Of a stretch of 20,399 nucleotides of DNA, positions 5,368 through 12,705 are shown piece after piece. The position numbers were made by a program, and so were the translations under genes. Within the stretch, counting starts at the first letter, position 1; every line of letters begins with the position of its first letter. The stretch lies in the IMG/VR virus record IMGVR_UViG_3300021091_003080, positions 1 to 20,399 of that record, one strand, 5' to 3'. A model generated the notes under the pieces. It was not told where the DNA came from. It did no database searches and saw only the letters and a program-made list of their open reading frames with translations. Source of the DNA: a virus.

Positions 5368-5378
5368 TTTTTACTCCC

Positions 5379-5386
5379 TATAAATA
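5379..5386 (+). promoter_or_regulatory. Candidate T4-type late promoter (TATAAATA)
   Basis: TATAAATA is the exact late-promoter octamer read by T4 gp55/gp33-modified polymerase, and gp55 is encoded in this window. It lies upstream of the only plus-strand gene. The expected transcript start (about 6 nt downstream) falls at or next to the ATG at 5392, so the transcript would be essentially leaderless, which weakens the case. The region is AT-rich and chance is possible. Confidence 0.4.
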
Positions 5387-5391
5387 TAAGC

Positions 5392-5925
5392 ATGATACAT
5401 TTTTATTGTTTTCATAACGATAAAAAAATTATAGCTTCTGATCTTCCTGTTGAAAAGATTAAAGTAAGATTTGGTTATCGTTATGAAATTCTCACCTCAG
5501 TTAAGGATAAAGAATCCGTTGAGGCCGTAACAGAGCGGCTGCGGAGGAATTACCCTGTCTTTATTATAGAGGAACATTACAAAAAAATCTACCGTCACTC
5601 TGAAGAAGCTAAACGTAAGATCGCCCAAGCTAGATTGGGCAAAAAATGGGATGAAGAAACTAAAAATAAAATATCTAATACAATGAAAGGTAAGTCAAAC
5701 TTTGAGGGTAAACGACATACTGAAGAAACCAAAAAGTTAATGGCTGCTGTAAAGTTAGGAAATAAACACGTTAAGGATACGTTCTGGGTTCACGATCCCA
5801 AAAGTGATAGTGAAAGAAGGGTGAGAGATAAGAGTGAGATACCAGAAGGGTTTCAGGAAGGAAGAGACTATTATTCTACTGAACCCGGGGTTTACTACTT
5901 CATTAATCGTCTGAGAAAGGAATAA
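5392..5925 (+). CDS. NUMOD3-repeat protein, possible homing-endonuclease relative (177 aa)
   Basis: Residues about 69-124 contain repeated units of the form HSEEAKRKIAQARLGKKW, DEETKNKISNTMKGKS and HTEETKKLMAAVKLGNK. These match NUMOD3, a DNA-binding module found beside GIY-YIG and HNH homing nucleases. The first 65 residues show no GIY-YIG or HNH catalytic motif that I can see. The C-terminus (FWVHDPKSDSERR... IPEGFQEGRDYY) resembles phage proteins carrying such modules. The frame is open further upstream, but I chose this ATG because the earlier one lies inside the divergent gene. It is the only plus-strand gene here and overlaps the phosphoribosyltransferase gene tail to tail by 23 bp, as expected of a mobile insertion. 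Confidence 0.7.
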   Translation: MIHFYCFHNDKKIIASDLPVEKIKVRFGYRYEILTSVKDKESVEAVTERLRRNYPVFIIEEHYKKIYRHSEEAKRKIAQARLGKKWDEETKNKISNTMKGKSNFEGKRHTEETKKLMAAVKLGNKHVKDTFWVHDPKSDSERRVRDKSEIPEGFQEGRDYYSTEPGVYYFINRLRKE

Positions 5926-6379
5926 CCTCCCACCAGTTCTCCCAAGGAAATACAACCCAGCATGGGTTTTCTATTTTGTTAATCATTCTACCGTAGTAAT
6001 CTATTTCAAATCTGGAACCGGCGTTTGTAAGTAAAGTTCCATACCTCACCTCAAAATCCTCTCTCTGTACCTCAAACAAAGCATTATTAAATTCTGTAAG
6101 AGTGTTGCCTGAATCATTTATATCATCTACCACAAGAATGTGATGAAACTCTTTATGAAAATAATTTCTTAAATCATTATCAAAGTAATTAATTTCCTGT
6201 TCCTTGTTGTGCATATAGCAAGGAATATCATAGTACTGACTAATATAATTGGCCGGGGTACATCCCCCTCTAACAAACCCTATTACTAAGTCTGGTTTGT
6301 AATCATTTAGGTACATCTGCCGGATAATGGCATGAGTGTAATCCTTTACCTGCTGATCATTAATAAAAATTTTTTTCAT
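5903..6379 (-). CDS. Phosphoribosyltransferase-family protein (158 aa)
   Basis: The PRPP-binding loop is clear: ILVVDDINDSGNT (residues 81-93), two hydrophobic residues then two acidic residues and a small-residue turn. Upstream, LVIGFVRGGCTPANYIS (about 31-47) matches the strand and pyrophosphate loop of type I phosphoribosyltransferases. Length fits the hypoxanthine/xanthine-guanine class, but the substrate cannot be read from sequence. A role in base salvage is inferred. The start overlaps the upstream stop as ATGA. Confidence 0.85.
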   Translation of the reverse strand: MKKIFINDQQVKDYTHAIIRQMYLNDYKPDLVIGFVRGGCTPANYISQYYDIPCYMHNKEQEINYFDNDLRNYFHKEFHHILVVDDINDSGNTLTEFNNALFEVQREDFEVRYGTLLTNAGSRFEIDYYGRMINKIENPCWVVFPWENWWEVIPFSDD

Positions 6380-6786
6380 GAGCGGGTAATAGCTAAAATT
6401 TTCTCAATTTGTTTTTCAATCAAAGGTTTTCTGTTTGGCCAGTGAATGTAATCTTTTTCAGGATTTTTCATTAGATTTACTAACAAAGGCAGAACCATTT
6501 TTTCTAAGGCTGTAAGTTTGGCCTTTACATCTTTTTCTATTAAAGTTTTATACTCATCAGTGTCTAAATTAGGTGTTCCAGCCTGTTCCAAACGCTCTAA
6601 AATATCTAGCACTGAATTTAAATTAGTTTCTAATACTTTAATTCGATCTAGAATAGGCCCGGATATCTCCTCCGTATTTACTGGGGGGGTAACTACAGGG
6701 GGAGGTACACTCTGGTCGGGGTCTTCAATTGCGGTAAAGCCATAATCAAAAGAGGAATCAAGATACTCTTGAGGAATCGTCGCCAT
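6376..6786 (-). CDS. Conserved T4-like phage hypothetical (136 aa)
   Basis: A flexible N-terminus contains a proline/valine-rich linker (SVPPPVVTPPVNTEE, about 26-40). A long heptad-like helix follows (about 45-68), then LTALEKMVLPLLVNLMKNPE and a C-terminal block DYIHWPNRKPLIEKQIEKIL. I associate the YIHWPNR block with an uncharacterised family in marine T4-like phages (recollection, not verified). No enzymatic motif is visible. The N-terminus overlaps the deformylase gene by 29 bases in another frame. Confidence 0.75.
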   Translation of the reverse strand: MATIPQEYLDSSFDYGFTAIEDPDQSVPPPVVTPPVNTEEISGPILDRIKVLETNLNSVLDILERLEQAGTPNLDTDEYKTLIEKDVKAKLTALEKMVLPLLVNLMKNPEKDYIHWPNRKPLIEKQIEKILAITRS

Positions 6787-7348
6787 AATTTTCCTTTACT
6801 TGATTTGCTATATCTACTAATTGTTTTTGAACGCCCTTGCGGATAATTTTTTTAGTTCGCTTAATCATTCGATTGTACGCTAGGTTCCATTTAAGATTGG
6901 ATACTCTTTCTTTAAATGTCTTGCCTAACATATGATCATACTCATGTAGAAAGATTCGAGCCGTTAGCCCGTTGAATTCTTCTTCTACCGTTTCACCTTT
7001 AGTATTTTGAAAGCGAACTTTTACTGTCGCCGGACGCATAACTTTCATGTAAATGCCAGGGAAGGATAAACAACCTTCATCCATAGAAATTTCTTCAGTA
7101 CTAGTGGAAATAATTTCAGGGTTAAAGAATGAGTAGTTTACATCACCGGCACCCATTACAAACATTTTAATATTTAGACCCACCTGATTGGCCGATAAGC
7201 CAATGCCTCCTAGGTCCTGCATTCTGTCGATCATTATGTTAGCTAACATCTCTGCATCAACATTCTTGTCAAATAAGAAAGGTTCGGGTGGGGTATGTAA
7301 TACTGAGTTTCCGGGGAGTACGAGCTTGAGTTCAGATTTTTTAATCAT
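6758..7348 (-). CDS. def: Peptide deformylase (196 aa)
   Basis: The enzyme removes the formyl group from N-terminal methionine of new proteins using an Fe2+/Zn2+ centre. All three family motifs are present: GIGLSANQVG (48-57), EGCLS (91-95, metal ligand C93) and HEYDH (135-139, ligands H135 and H139, catalytic E136). Length is slightly above the usual 150-190, with a basic C-terminal extension after residue 150. Phage deformylases are known in marine T4-like phages. The ATG overlaps the gp46 stop as ATGA. Confidence 0.95.
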   Translation of the reverse strand: MIKKSELKLVLPGNSVLHTPPEPFLFDKNVDAEMLANIMIDRMQDLGGIGLSANQVGLNIKMFVMGAGDVNYSFFNPEIISTSTEEISMDEGCLSFPGIYMKVMRPATVKVRFQNTKGETVEEEFNGLTARIFLHEYDHMLGKTFKERVSNLKWNLAYNRMIKRTKKIIRKGVQKQLVDIANQVKENYGDDSSRVS

Positions 7349-9057
7349 CTTGCAATCTTGCTAAAGTTATTATGCTTTTCAAATTTGATTACTGAGCGAA
7401 ACTTATCAAACAAAGCATCCTTATGACTAATTACAAAAATATTATTATCTTCACCAATAGTATTAAGTATAGTCATAACGTAATCAGTACCGTTTATGTC
7501 TAACGAACCATCAAACACCTCATCTAGCATTAGGAGGTTAGTGTTGGCTGAATTTTTCATCCTAGCAATGGAACGCCAAGCAAACAAAAGCGCAAGGTCA
7601 ATCTTTGCTTTCTCACCCTCTGAAAACGACGCATACGAAAATTCATCACGATGTCTAGATTTAATAATTTCATTGAAAGCCTCATCAAGTTCAAACGATA
7701 CGAAAAAGTCCATTGCCTGGAGAAACTTATTCACCAGTTTATTAATCACTGGTAGATATTGTCGTATAACTTTCGTTTTAATGCCAGTATCTTTTAGTAA
7801 GATACTAGCTACGTCTAGATAGTGACGGTCCTCTACTAGTCTTGCCTTATCTTCTGACAATATTACAACCTCTTTGGCTAACTGCTTTAGTTTAGCTTTC
7901 TCTTCATCGATGTTCGCTGTAGAGTGGGTAGTGTCATTCAAATCTCTTTCGAGTTTGGTTATATAGTTCTGTTCGGCTATAATTTTACTATTTAAGTCTA
8001 TAATTATATCGTTTATATCGGCAATCTGTTCTTTTACTTTTTGTATTTCTTCCAAACGATACTCTACCTGATTTATTTCAGAAACTAATTTAGCACAAGC
8101 CTCATCCAACTCTTTTCTTTTTTCTTCATGATCGTGAACGACGTGATCTTTAAACTCTTGATCTATACTCTGATTACATGTCGGACATTGATCGTGGGTT
8201 TTATAAAATTCAATTTCCTTGTTGATAGCTTTTACCTTATCAATCAGTTTATCTTTTAGTACTTTTAATTTCTTATCTTTAGCCTCTTGAGTATCCCCAT
8301 CAGTAATAGATGCTTTTAATGCATCGATGTTGGCCTTATGAGTAGTTACTTCACCGTTCAGCTGGACCACAACTACTTTAGAGGCCTCTATTTGTTCTTT
8401 GATTTCATTCTTGCGCTGTTCTTTATCATCTTCTAGCGTCTTAATATACTCTTGCTGGAGTCTAACTTTATTTTTACCCAATTCAATATCAGTATCCAGG
8501 TTAGTAATCTTTGTCTTGACTGTATCGTACTTCTCTTTTAGAACCTCGTTCATTACAGAGAAGATTTTAATATCAAGTAAGTCTTCAATTACCTCCCTAC
8601 GATGGGCTGTAGGTAGCTGCATGAAAGGGGTAAATGATGCTGACCCTAAAATTACAATCTGGGTAAATGATTTATAGTTTAGCTTTAGTACATGCTCTTC
8701 TAAATACTTTTGATAGTCTCGAGCGGCCGCATCTTGATTGAGTAATTCTTCGTTTAGATATATTTCAAACACATTTGGCTTGGCACCCCTTACAATCTTA
8801 TACTCTTTAGTGCCAATAGAAAACTCCACCTCCACAACCATTTGTTTTTGATTGATGGAGTTAAGGAGCTGGGGTTTATTGATATTACGGAAAGGCTTAC
8901 CGAATAAAGCAAAACAAATAGCATCTAGAATAGTGGACTTTCCTGCTCCATTTTCACCTATAATTAAAGTAGTAGGTGTACGATCTAGATAAACTTCTGT
9001 AAATTGCCCGCCAGTAGAAAGAAAATTACGCCAACGTACTGTTTTGAATTTAATCAT
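7345..9057 (-). CDS. 46: Recombination endonuclease large subunit gp46 (Rad50/SbcC-like, 570 aa)
   Basis: This is an ABC-type SMC-like ATPase that works with gp47 to resect DNA ends during recombination-dependent replication. Walker A is GENGAGKST (34-42). Two coiled-coil arms flank a zinc hook CPTC (C291, C294). The ABC signature FSEGEKAK lies near 475-482 and Walker B LLMLDEVFD near 505-513, followed by VISHKD. Length is close to T4 gp46 (560 aa). The ATG overlaps the stop of the oxygenase gene by 8 bases. In T4 itself gp47 and gp46 genes are close together; here an oxygenase gene separates them. Confidence 0.96.
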   Translation of the reverse strand: MIKFKTVRWRNFLSTGGQFTEVYLDRTPTTLIIGENGAGKSTILDAICFALFGKPFRNINKPQLLNSINQKQMVVEVEFSIGTKEYKIVRGAKPNVFEIYLNEELLNQDAAARDYQKYLEEHVLKLNYKSFTQIVILGSASFTPFMQLPTAHRREVIEDLLDIKIFSVMNEVLKEKYDTVKTKITNLDTDIELGKNKVRLQQEYIKTLEDDKEQRKNEIKEQIEASKVVVVQLNGEVTTHKANIDALKASITDGDTQEAKDKKLKVLKDKLIDKVKAINKEIEFYKTHDQCPTCNQSIDQEFKDHVVHDHEEKRKELDEACAKLVSEINQVEYRLEEIQKVKEQIADINDIIIDLNSKIIAEQNYITKLERDLNDTTHSTANIDEEKAKLKQLAKEVVILSEDKARLVEDRHYLDVASILLKDTGIKTKVIRQYLPVINKLVNKFLQAMDFFVSFELDEAFNEIIKSRHRDEFSYASFSEGEKAKIDLALLFAWRSIARMKNSANTNLLMLDEVFDGSLDINGTDYVMTILNTIGEDNNIFVISHKDALFDKFRSVIKFEKHNNFSKIAR

Positions 9058-9649
9058 TTAGTATGTTCACATTAAAAGCTACACTTATTCTTTCACTTTG
9101 CACATCATTTTTTTCAACCATGTGTGGTAACCAGCTAGGAAATAGGTAAAGTATCCTAGCTTTAGGGGTGTATGTAACCCTGTTATAGGAGTGGTATGTA
9201 TTATTTTTTGAATTATGAATTTCTAAGCTGTATGTATCAATATTCTGAGGCCTCACAAAAACTAAATTTGAATTATTGTCGCTTAGATAGAATACACCTG
9301 AAAGAAGTGCCCTAGGGTGGGTGTGTAGATTATTACAATCACCTTGTTTGTTTATATTAACCCATGTATTATCTATATAATATCTATTACTAATATCTAA
9401 CTGTTTAAGACATTCACCCGCGACATTGTATACGTACTCAAAGTATTTAAATAAAGGGGTATTAATAAGATCATTTTGGGTCATATCCTTACTTTGCCAA
9501 CCCCCAACATTAGATAACACTCTTCCGATAGAATTTAATTTTAATTTTTTACAATATTTTATTGCTTGATCTTCATCCTCTTTTGTTATGTTTGGTATCT
9601 CAACATACCAAACAGGCGTAGGAAACCAATTTTCAACTTTTAAACTCAA
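9050..9649 (-). CDS. 2-oxoglutarate/Fe(II)-dependent oxygenase (199 aa, TTG start)
   Basis: The sequence NNLHTHPRALLSGVFYL (histidines 109 and 111) and the later FPSWLPHMV (H176), then RISVAFN (R187), match the iron ligands and 2-oxoglutarate arginine of the TIGR02466-type family of phage and bacterial oxygenases. The N-terminus WFPTPVWYVEIPN is also typical. The substrate is unknown; hydroxylation of a base, protein or small molecule is possible. The start is TTG, 3 bases after the gp47 stop. No ATG occurs until residue 56, beyond the conserved N-terminus. Its place between gp47 and gp46 suggests joint expression with recombination genes. Confidence 0.82.
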   Translation of the reverse strand: MSLKVENWFPTPVWYVEIPNITKEDEDQAIKYCKKLKLNSIGRVLSNVGGWQSKDMTQNDLINTPLFKYFEYVYNVAGECLKQLDISNRYYIDNTWVNINKQGDCNNLHTHPRALLSGVFYLSDNNSNLVFVRPQNIDTYSLEIHNSKNNTYHSYNRVTYTPKARILYLFPSWLPHMVEKNDVQSERISVAFNVNILND

Positions 9650-9651
9650 TA

Positions 9652-10704
9652 TTATTCTTCCCCGTAGTTTTGAGCTTCCACATACAACGTTTTCATTAAC
9701 GTTTTAATGCGTTCCTTATCAGCGTCAGTGTCTAGATTATCTACGTATTGAGATAATAATGTCAAAGTATCTTCTAAATCCACATCATCGGCACCTAAAG
9801 CCTCGGCTTCAAATTCCGACATATCCTCTATAATTTTTAACTCCAGAGGGTTACATCTTTCTAATTTCTCCAAGAACTGCTCAAACTTGTAGAAATCAGT
9901 CTTATTCACTACGATCAGCTTCAGATGTTTATTCTCGTAGTATTCTTGCTTAAAATCTATGTTTTTTGTATCATCATAGTATATTTTACTAAAGATATTG
10001 TATGGATTTTGTATAAATTCTACGGTTTTTTCCACTGAATCGAATACATTAAATCCTCTAGGATCTTCGAAGTCCGCCCAGGTGAGCTCGTAAGGATTTC
10101 CAAGATAAGTAATGTTCCTATCACTGCTACGGTGATGAAAATGACCAGTATACACACGCTCAAACTTAGAAAAGAGCGCAGGATCGAAACCTTCATCATT
10201 TTCATGTCCTTTATACATTTGAAAGCCAGCTATTTCTAAATGACCGAACATAACGGGAGAGCTGGATTGTTTTATTGCCTCCATACACTCGCTATAATTA
10301 TCAGTACATATCCAGGGCATTAATAAAATAGAGCACCCTTCGTAACTATACTCTGTCGGCGAAGAATAAGCCTGAATATTATCGTACTCTTGCAAAAGGA
10401 GGTGGGGGGAGTTAACTAGGTTTGTATTCTTAAAAAAAGTATCATGATTACCTACAATCATTATTACTTTAATACCTCTTCGTTTGGCTTGGTCAAAGAA
10501 GTACTCCCGGCAGGAATTTAAAGTATTAAAGTTTATATACTTACGGCGATCAAAACAGTCACCAAGATGAAAAATAGTTTTTATTTCTCGCCTGTCAATC
10601 TCAGGCCAGAAACACTCCATATAAAACTTTTTAAAAAAATTATCAAATGGAATTGAATCCGAGCGAGCACCAAAATGTGTATCAGTTATTAGAGCTGCTT
10701 TCAT
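9652..10704 (-). CDS. 47: Recombination endonuclease small subunit gp47 (Mre11/SbcD-like, 350 aa)
   Basis: This is a metal-dependent nuclease of the calcineurin phosphoesterase fold, partner of gp46. Ordered metal-binding motifs are DTHFG (D8, H10), HLGDCFDRR (D49), VGNHD (N86, H87), FGHLE (H155) and TGHFHH (H188, H190). Length matches T4 gp47 (339 aa). The acidic C-terminus (about 290-345) would contact gp46, by analogy to Mre11-Rad50. The ATG lies inside the end of the DUF465-like gene. No strong Shine-Dalgarno is seen, so coupling is likely. Confidence 0.96.
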   Translation of the reverse strand: MKAALITDTHFGARSDSIPFDNFFKKFYMECFWPEIDRREIKTIFHLGDCFDRRKYINFNTLNSCREYFFDQAKRRGIKVIMIVGNHDTFFKNTNLVNSPHLLLQEYDNIQAYSSPTEYSYEGCSILLMPWICTDNYSECMEAIKQSSSPVMFGHLEIAGFQMYKGHENDEGFDPALFSKFERVYTGHFHHRSSDRNITYLGNPYELTWADFEDPRGFNVFDSVEKTVEFIQNPYNIFSKIYYDDTKNIDFKQEYYENKHLKLIVVNKTDFYKFEQFLEKLERCNPLELKIIEDMSEFEAEALGADDVDLEDTLTLLSQYVDNLDTDADKERIKTLMKTLYVEAQNYGEE

Positions 10705-10879
10705 TAAGTTGTTTCTTATAATAATCTATTTGATCTTTAAGCTGAAGTTTTTTCTTTTTTAATTGCTGTATTTGAACGTCGCTAGAATAATTATTAAATG
10801 CTTGCTTAATCTGTAAATCAACGCTGTAGTGTAAATCTTGAAGATGTTTGATGTGATGCTCTACTTTAACAGGGTTCAT
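10682..10879 (-). CDS. DUF465/YdcH-like small coiled-coil protein (65 aa)
   Basis: The layout EHHIKHLQDLHYSVDLQIKQ, a short turn, then QQLKKKKLQLKDQIDYYKKQ is a helical hairpin very like the DUF465 (YdcH) family of small bacterial coiled-coil proteins. Biological role unknown. AAGGG precedes the ATG, which follows immediately on the QueD stop (TAAATG). It overlaps gp47 by 23 bases. Confidence 0.72.
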   Translation of the reverse strand: MNPVKVEHHIKHLQDLHYSVDLQIKQAFNNYSSDVQIQQLKKKKLQLKDQIDYYKKQLNESSSNN

Positions 10880-11383
10880 TTAAATCCCTTCAAATAAGTC
10901 CTCATTCCACTCTCTATGACCTTCTCTGAAAGCCATATTTGATTGTGTCTCTCTTACCTCTACTCTAAAGCACCAAAGGCGTTTTGCTTCTCCCGGGCCC
11001 CAATAGTCCGGAATATAAACACCGTTTATATACTTATATAATTGATCAGCTAGACCCTCACATCCCAGGCGAGGTAGAATGGTTAGCTTGGCCATCTTTT
11101 TTTCTTTTAGTAATTTAAATGTTTCAATTTCGGGGTCATCTTGTGCTACTAATAACGTATGATCAAATTGATCTTGTAAGACCTCTTTTAGTTCTTTAAA
11201 CCCACCATAATCAGCTACCCAATTACGAAAATCTAAGTCATTGGAGCCAAACCAAAACCTCATAGAAAAAGAATACCCGTGTATTAAATTACAATGTGAA
11301 TCTGCGCGCCACTGTCTATAGGCGCAGGGAAATTGATCTACATACTCCTTAGTAGAAACAAACTTATAAGTGATTAGTTGCAT
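10880..11383 (-). CDS. queD: QueD-like 6-carboxy-tetrahydropterin synthase, divergent metal site (167 aa)
   Basis: QueD turns dihydroneopterin triphosphate into 6-carboxytetrahydropterin, step two of 7-deazaguanine synthesis. Family landmarks are C31 and H35 in CNLIHGYSF, WVADYGGFKELK (55-66), the catalytic FDHTLL (D74, H75), GCEGLA (107-112) and the substrate glutamate in VRETQS (E145). Two of the three usual zinc histidines are not where expected: the HGH motif is HGY (Y37), and the early AAH motif is absent. The variant block QWRADSHC may supply a replacement ligand (H30). I believe this QWRAxSHC...HGY version is a recurring subfamily. The start has AGAGGT upstream. Confidence 0.82.
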   Translation of the reverse strand: MQLITYKFVSTKEYVDQFPCAYRQWRADSHCNLIHGYSFSMRFWFGSNDLDFRNWVADYGGFKELKEVLQDQFDHTLLVAQDDPEIETFKLLKEKKMAKLTILPRLGCEGLADQLYKYINGVYIPDYWGPGEAKRLWCFRVEVRETQSNMAFREGHREWNEDLFEGI

Positions 11384-11396
11384 TACTCTGACCTCT

Positions 11397-11924
11397 TTAA
11401 CCGTATTTACTATCGTGGAATTTACCTACCCCGTAATCACCATCATACATGCGCAAAGATTCTGCATCAAAGGATAGATATTGACCTATCCTTGTGCCTT
11501 TTTTGATTTTTGCCGTACCGACCGATACATGAAGTACACCAGCCATAACCCCATGATAACCAGAATCATAGAGACCTGAAGTAATAAAACAACCGTTGCG
11601 GTTAAGAGTGCTCCTAGTAATGACCCAGCCAGCTTCGCCCGCTCCAACGCTGATGATGTTTTCCATAATGACCTCATAAGTCCCCGGGTATAACGTAAAA
11701 TAGCCCTCTGCGTCTGGTACGAGCTCTTCAGTTCCTCTATGCTTTTTGTTATCATTTGATATCTCAAATTCGTTAGGTAAAATTTTAAACACCTTACCCA
11801 ATCTTAAATCTACTGCGTTGGGCTGTATGTCCTTTTTTTGTACATTAGTTAATGTTGTCTTACTATTTTTTCCTGATACATGTTTCATAGCGGTTGGCCG
11901 ATATAAAAGATTTTTTATATCCAT
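11397..11924 (-). CDS. dCTP deaminase / dUTPase-fold protein (175 aa)
   Basis: Motifs of the trimeric dUTPase/dCTP deaminase superfamily occur in order: QPNAVDLRLG (35-44), WVITRSTLNRNG, SGLYDSGYHGVMAG and KKGTRIGQYLSF. The YDSGYHG motif carries the aspartate typical of dUTPases, while the N-terminal block looks like dCTP deaminase, so deaminase, dUTPase or a bifunctional form are all possible. It would control dUTP/dCTP pools during phage replication. The usual glycine-rich dUTPase tail motif is not clearly present. The start overlaps the upstream stop as TAATG. Confidence 0.82.
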   Translation of the reverse strand: MDIKNLLYRPTAMKHVSGKNSKTTLTNVQKKDIQPNAVDLRLGKVFKILPNEFEISNDNKKHRGTEELVPDAEGYFTLYPGTYEVIMENIISVGAGEAGWVITRSTLNRNGCFITSGLYDSGYHGVMAGVLHVSVGTAKIKKGTRIGQYLSFDAESLRMYDGDYGVGKFHDSKYG

Positions 11925-12091
11925 TATTCTTTATCCTTACTCTTTTTAAGCGGGGCGTTTTGCGCAATCTGCTCATGCACCTGGGCTTCAATCATAGACC
12001 GAACATACTCACCGCGTTTGTGTTTATCAATAATTGTAGCGGCAACTCGCTTGTAGCTTTTTTTTAATTTAAACGCGCTATTAGTTCTCAT
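11924..12091 (-). CDS. Small basic hypothetical protein (55 aa)
   Basis: MRTNSAFKLKKSYKRVAATI continues with a charged helix (DKHKRGEYVRSMIEAQVHEQ) and a lysine-rich tail ending SKDKE. Both ends are coupled: the ATG overlaps the amidotransferase stop (TGATG) and its stop overlaps the next ATG (TAATG). Another ATG directly in front adds one methionine. Strongly basic and soluble, it could bind nucleic acid, but no family is recognised. It fills what would otherwise be a 166-bp gap. Confidence 0.65.
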   Translation of the reverse strand: MRTNSAFKLKKSYKRVAATIIDKHKRGEYVRSMIEAQVHEQIAQNAPLKKSKDKE

Positions 12092-12705
12092 CATGCCTCT
12101 GGTATAAAATAAGGATTTTCTTTAGTATTAAAGTTGCCAACTGGCTCTAGTTTATATGTTTCTAAATTTAGCTTCCACACCACATTAGGTTCTAGAGAAA
12201 TTGATCCTTCAAATCTTGTTGAGGAGATATTTAAACGATCATCTATAAAGAGCGGGGAAATTTCATTTCTAAAAGCATATAATGAATTACCATCATACAT
12301 TACACATGCAAATGTACCGTCTATGTCACTTAGGGTTTCCCACCCTTTAGCTAATATTTTTTTTAACAACCATTCAGTATCCCAGGTCCCTTCCTCTAGT
12401 TCTTTCTGTTTAATGATGCCATTATGCCACAGTAATGCCCCATTAACATTAGCGGGATGAATATTTTTACTATCCGTTGTGGGTGCTTGGGAGTGGCAGA
12501 TAAAGTAATCATAAGGGTTGCAGGGGTATGTGGGTATAAAGCGACCATCCATTTTACCTGGTGATTGCATTAGAAACCCAATCTGTATTCCGTCGTTTTG
12601 TTTACGAAAAGTACATACTGAAAAGCTTAATTCCCCGCGGTAAGAATTAAGCTTATATAATTCCGTTAATGTACTTTTACTAAACGATCCAATAATTGAA
12701 CACAT
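12091..12705 (-). CDS. Class II glutamine amidotransferase domain protein (204 aa)
   Basis: Ntn-hydrolase glutaminase domain. After removal of Met1, Cys2 in MCSIIGSF is the nucleophile that releases ammonia from glutamine. Other family blocks are ICHSQAPTTD, LLWHNGIIKQKEL, LSDIDGTFACVMYDG and LYAFRNEISPLF, matching the N-terminal domain of asparagine synthetase and GlmS. There is no synthetase domain: the whole protein is the glutaminase alone. It overlaps queC (TAATG). In archaea and some phages a Gat-QueC fusion is used on the archaeosine route, so this may be the unfused counterpart donating ammonia to a preQ0-type nitrile (inference). Confidence 0.85.
   Translation of the reverse strand: MCSIIGSFSKSTLTELYKLNSYRGELSFSVCTFRKQNDGIQIGFLMQSPGKMDGRFIPTYPCNPYDYFICHSQAPTTDSKNIHPANVNGALLWHNGIIKQKELEEGTWDTEWLLKKILAKGWETLSDIDGTFACVMYDGNSLYAFRNEISPLFIDDRLNISSTRFEGSISLEPNVVWKLNLETYKLEPVGNFNTKENPYFIPEA

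Noticed and set aside
5281-5391. N-terminal extension of the NUMOD3 gene
   Set aside because: It reads through the divergent 72-aa gene and its ribosome site with low-complexity basic sequence; the ATG at 5392 gives a cleaner N-terminus.
8399-8677. Plus-strand frame opposite the gp46 coiled coil
   Set aside because: Serine/leucine-rich translation typical of antisense to lysine/glutamate-rich coiled coil; no independent support.
11486-11767. Minus-strand frame of 93 codons inside the dUTPase-fold gene
   Set aside because: It is entirely within the better-supported gene in another frame, with no conserved motif; its hydrophobic content comes from frame-shifted codons.
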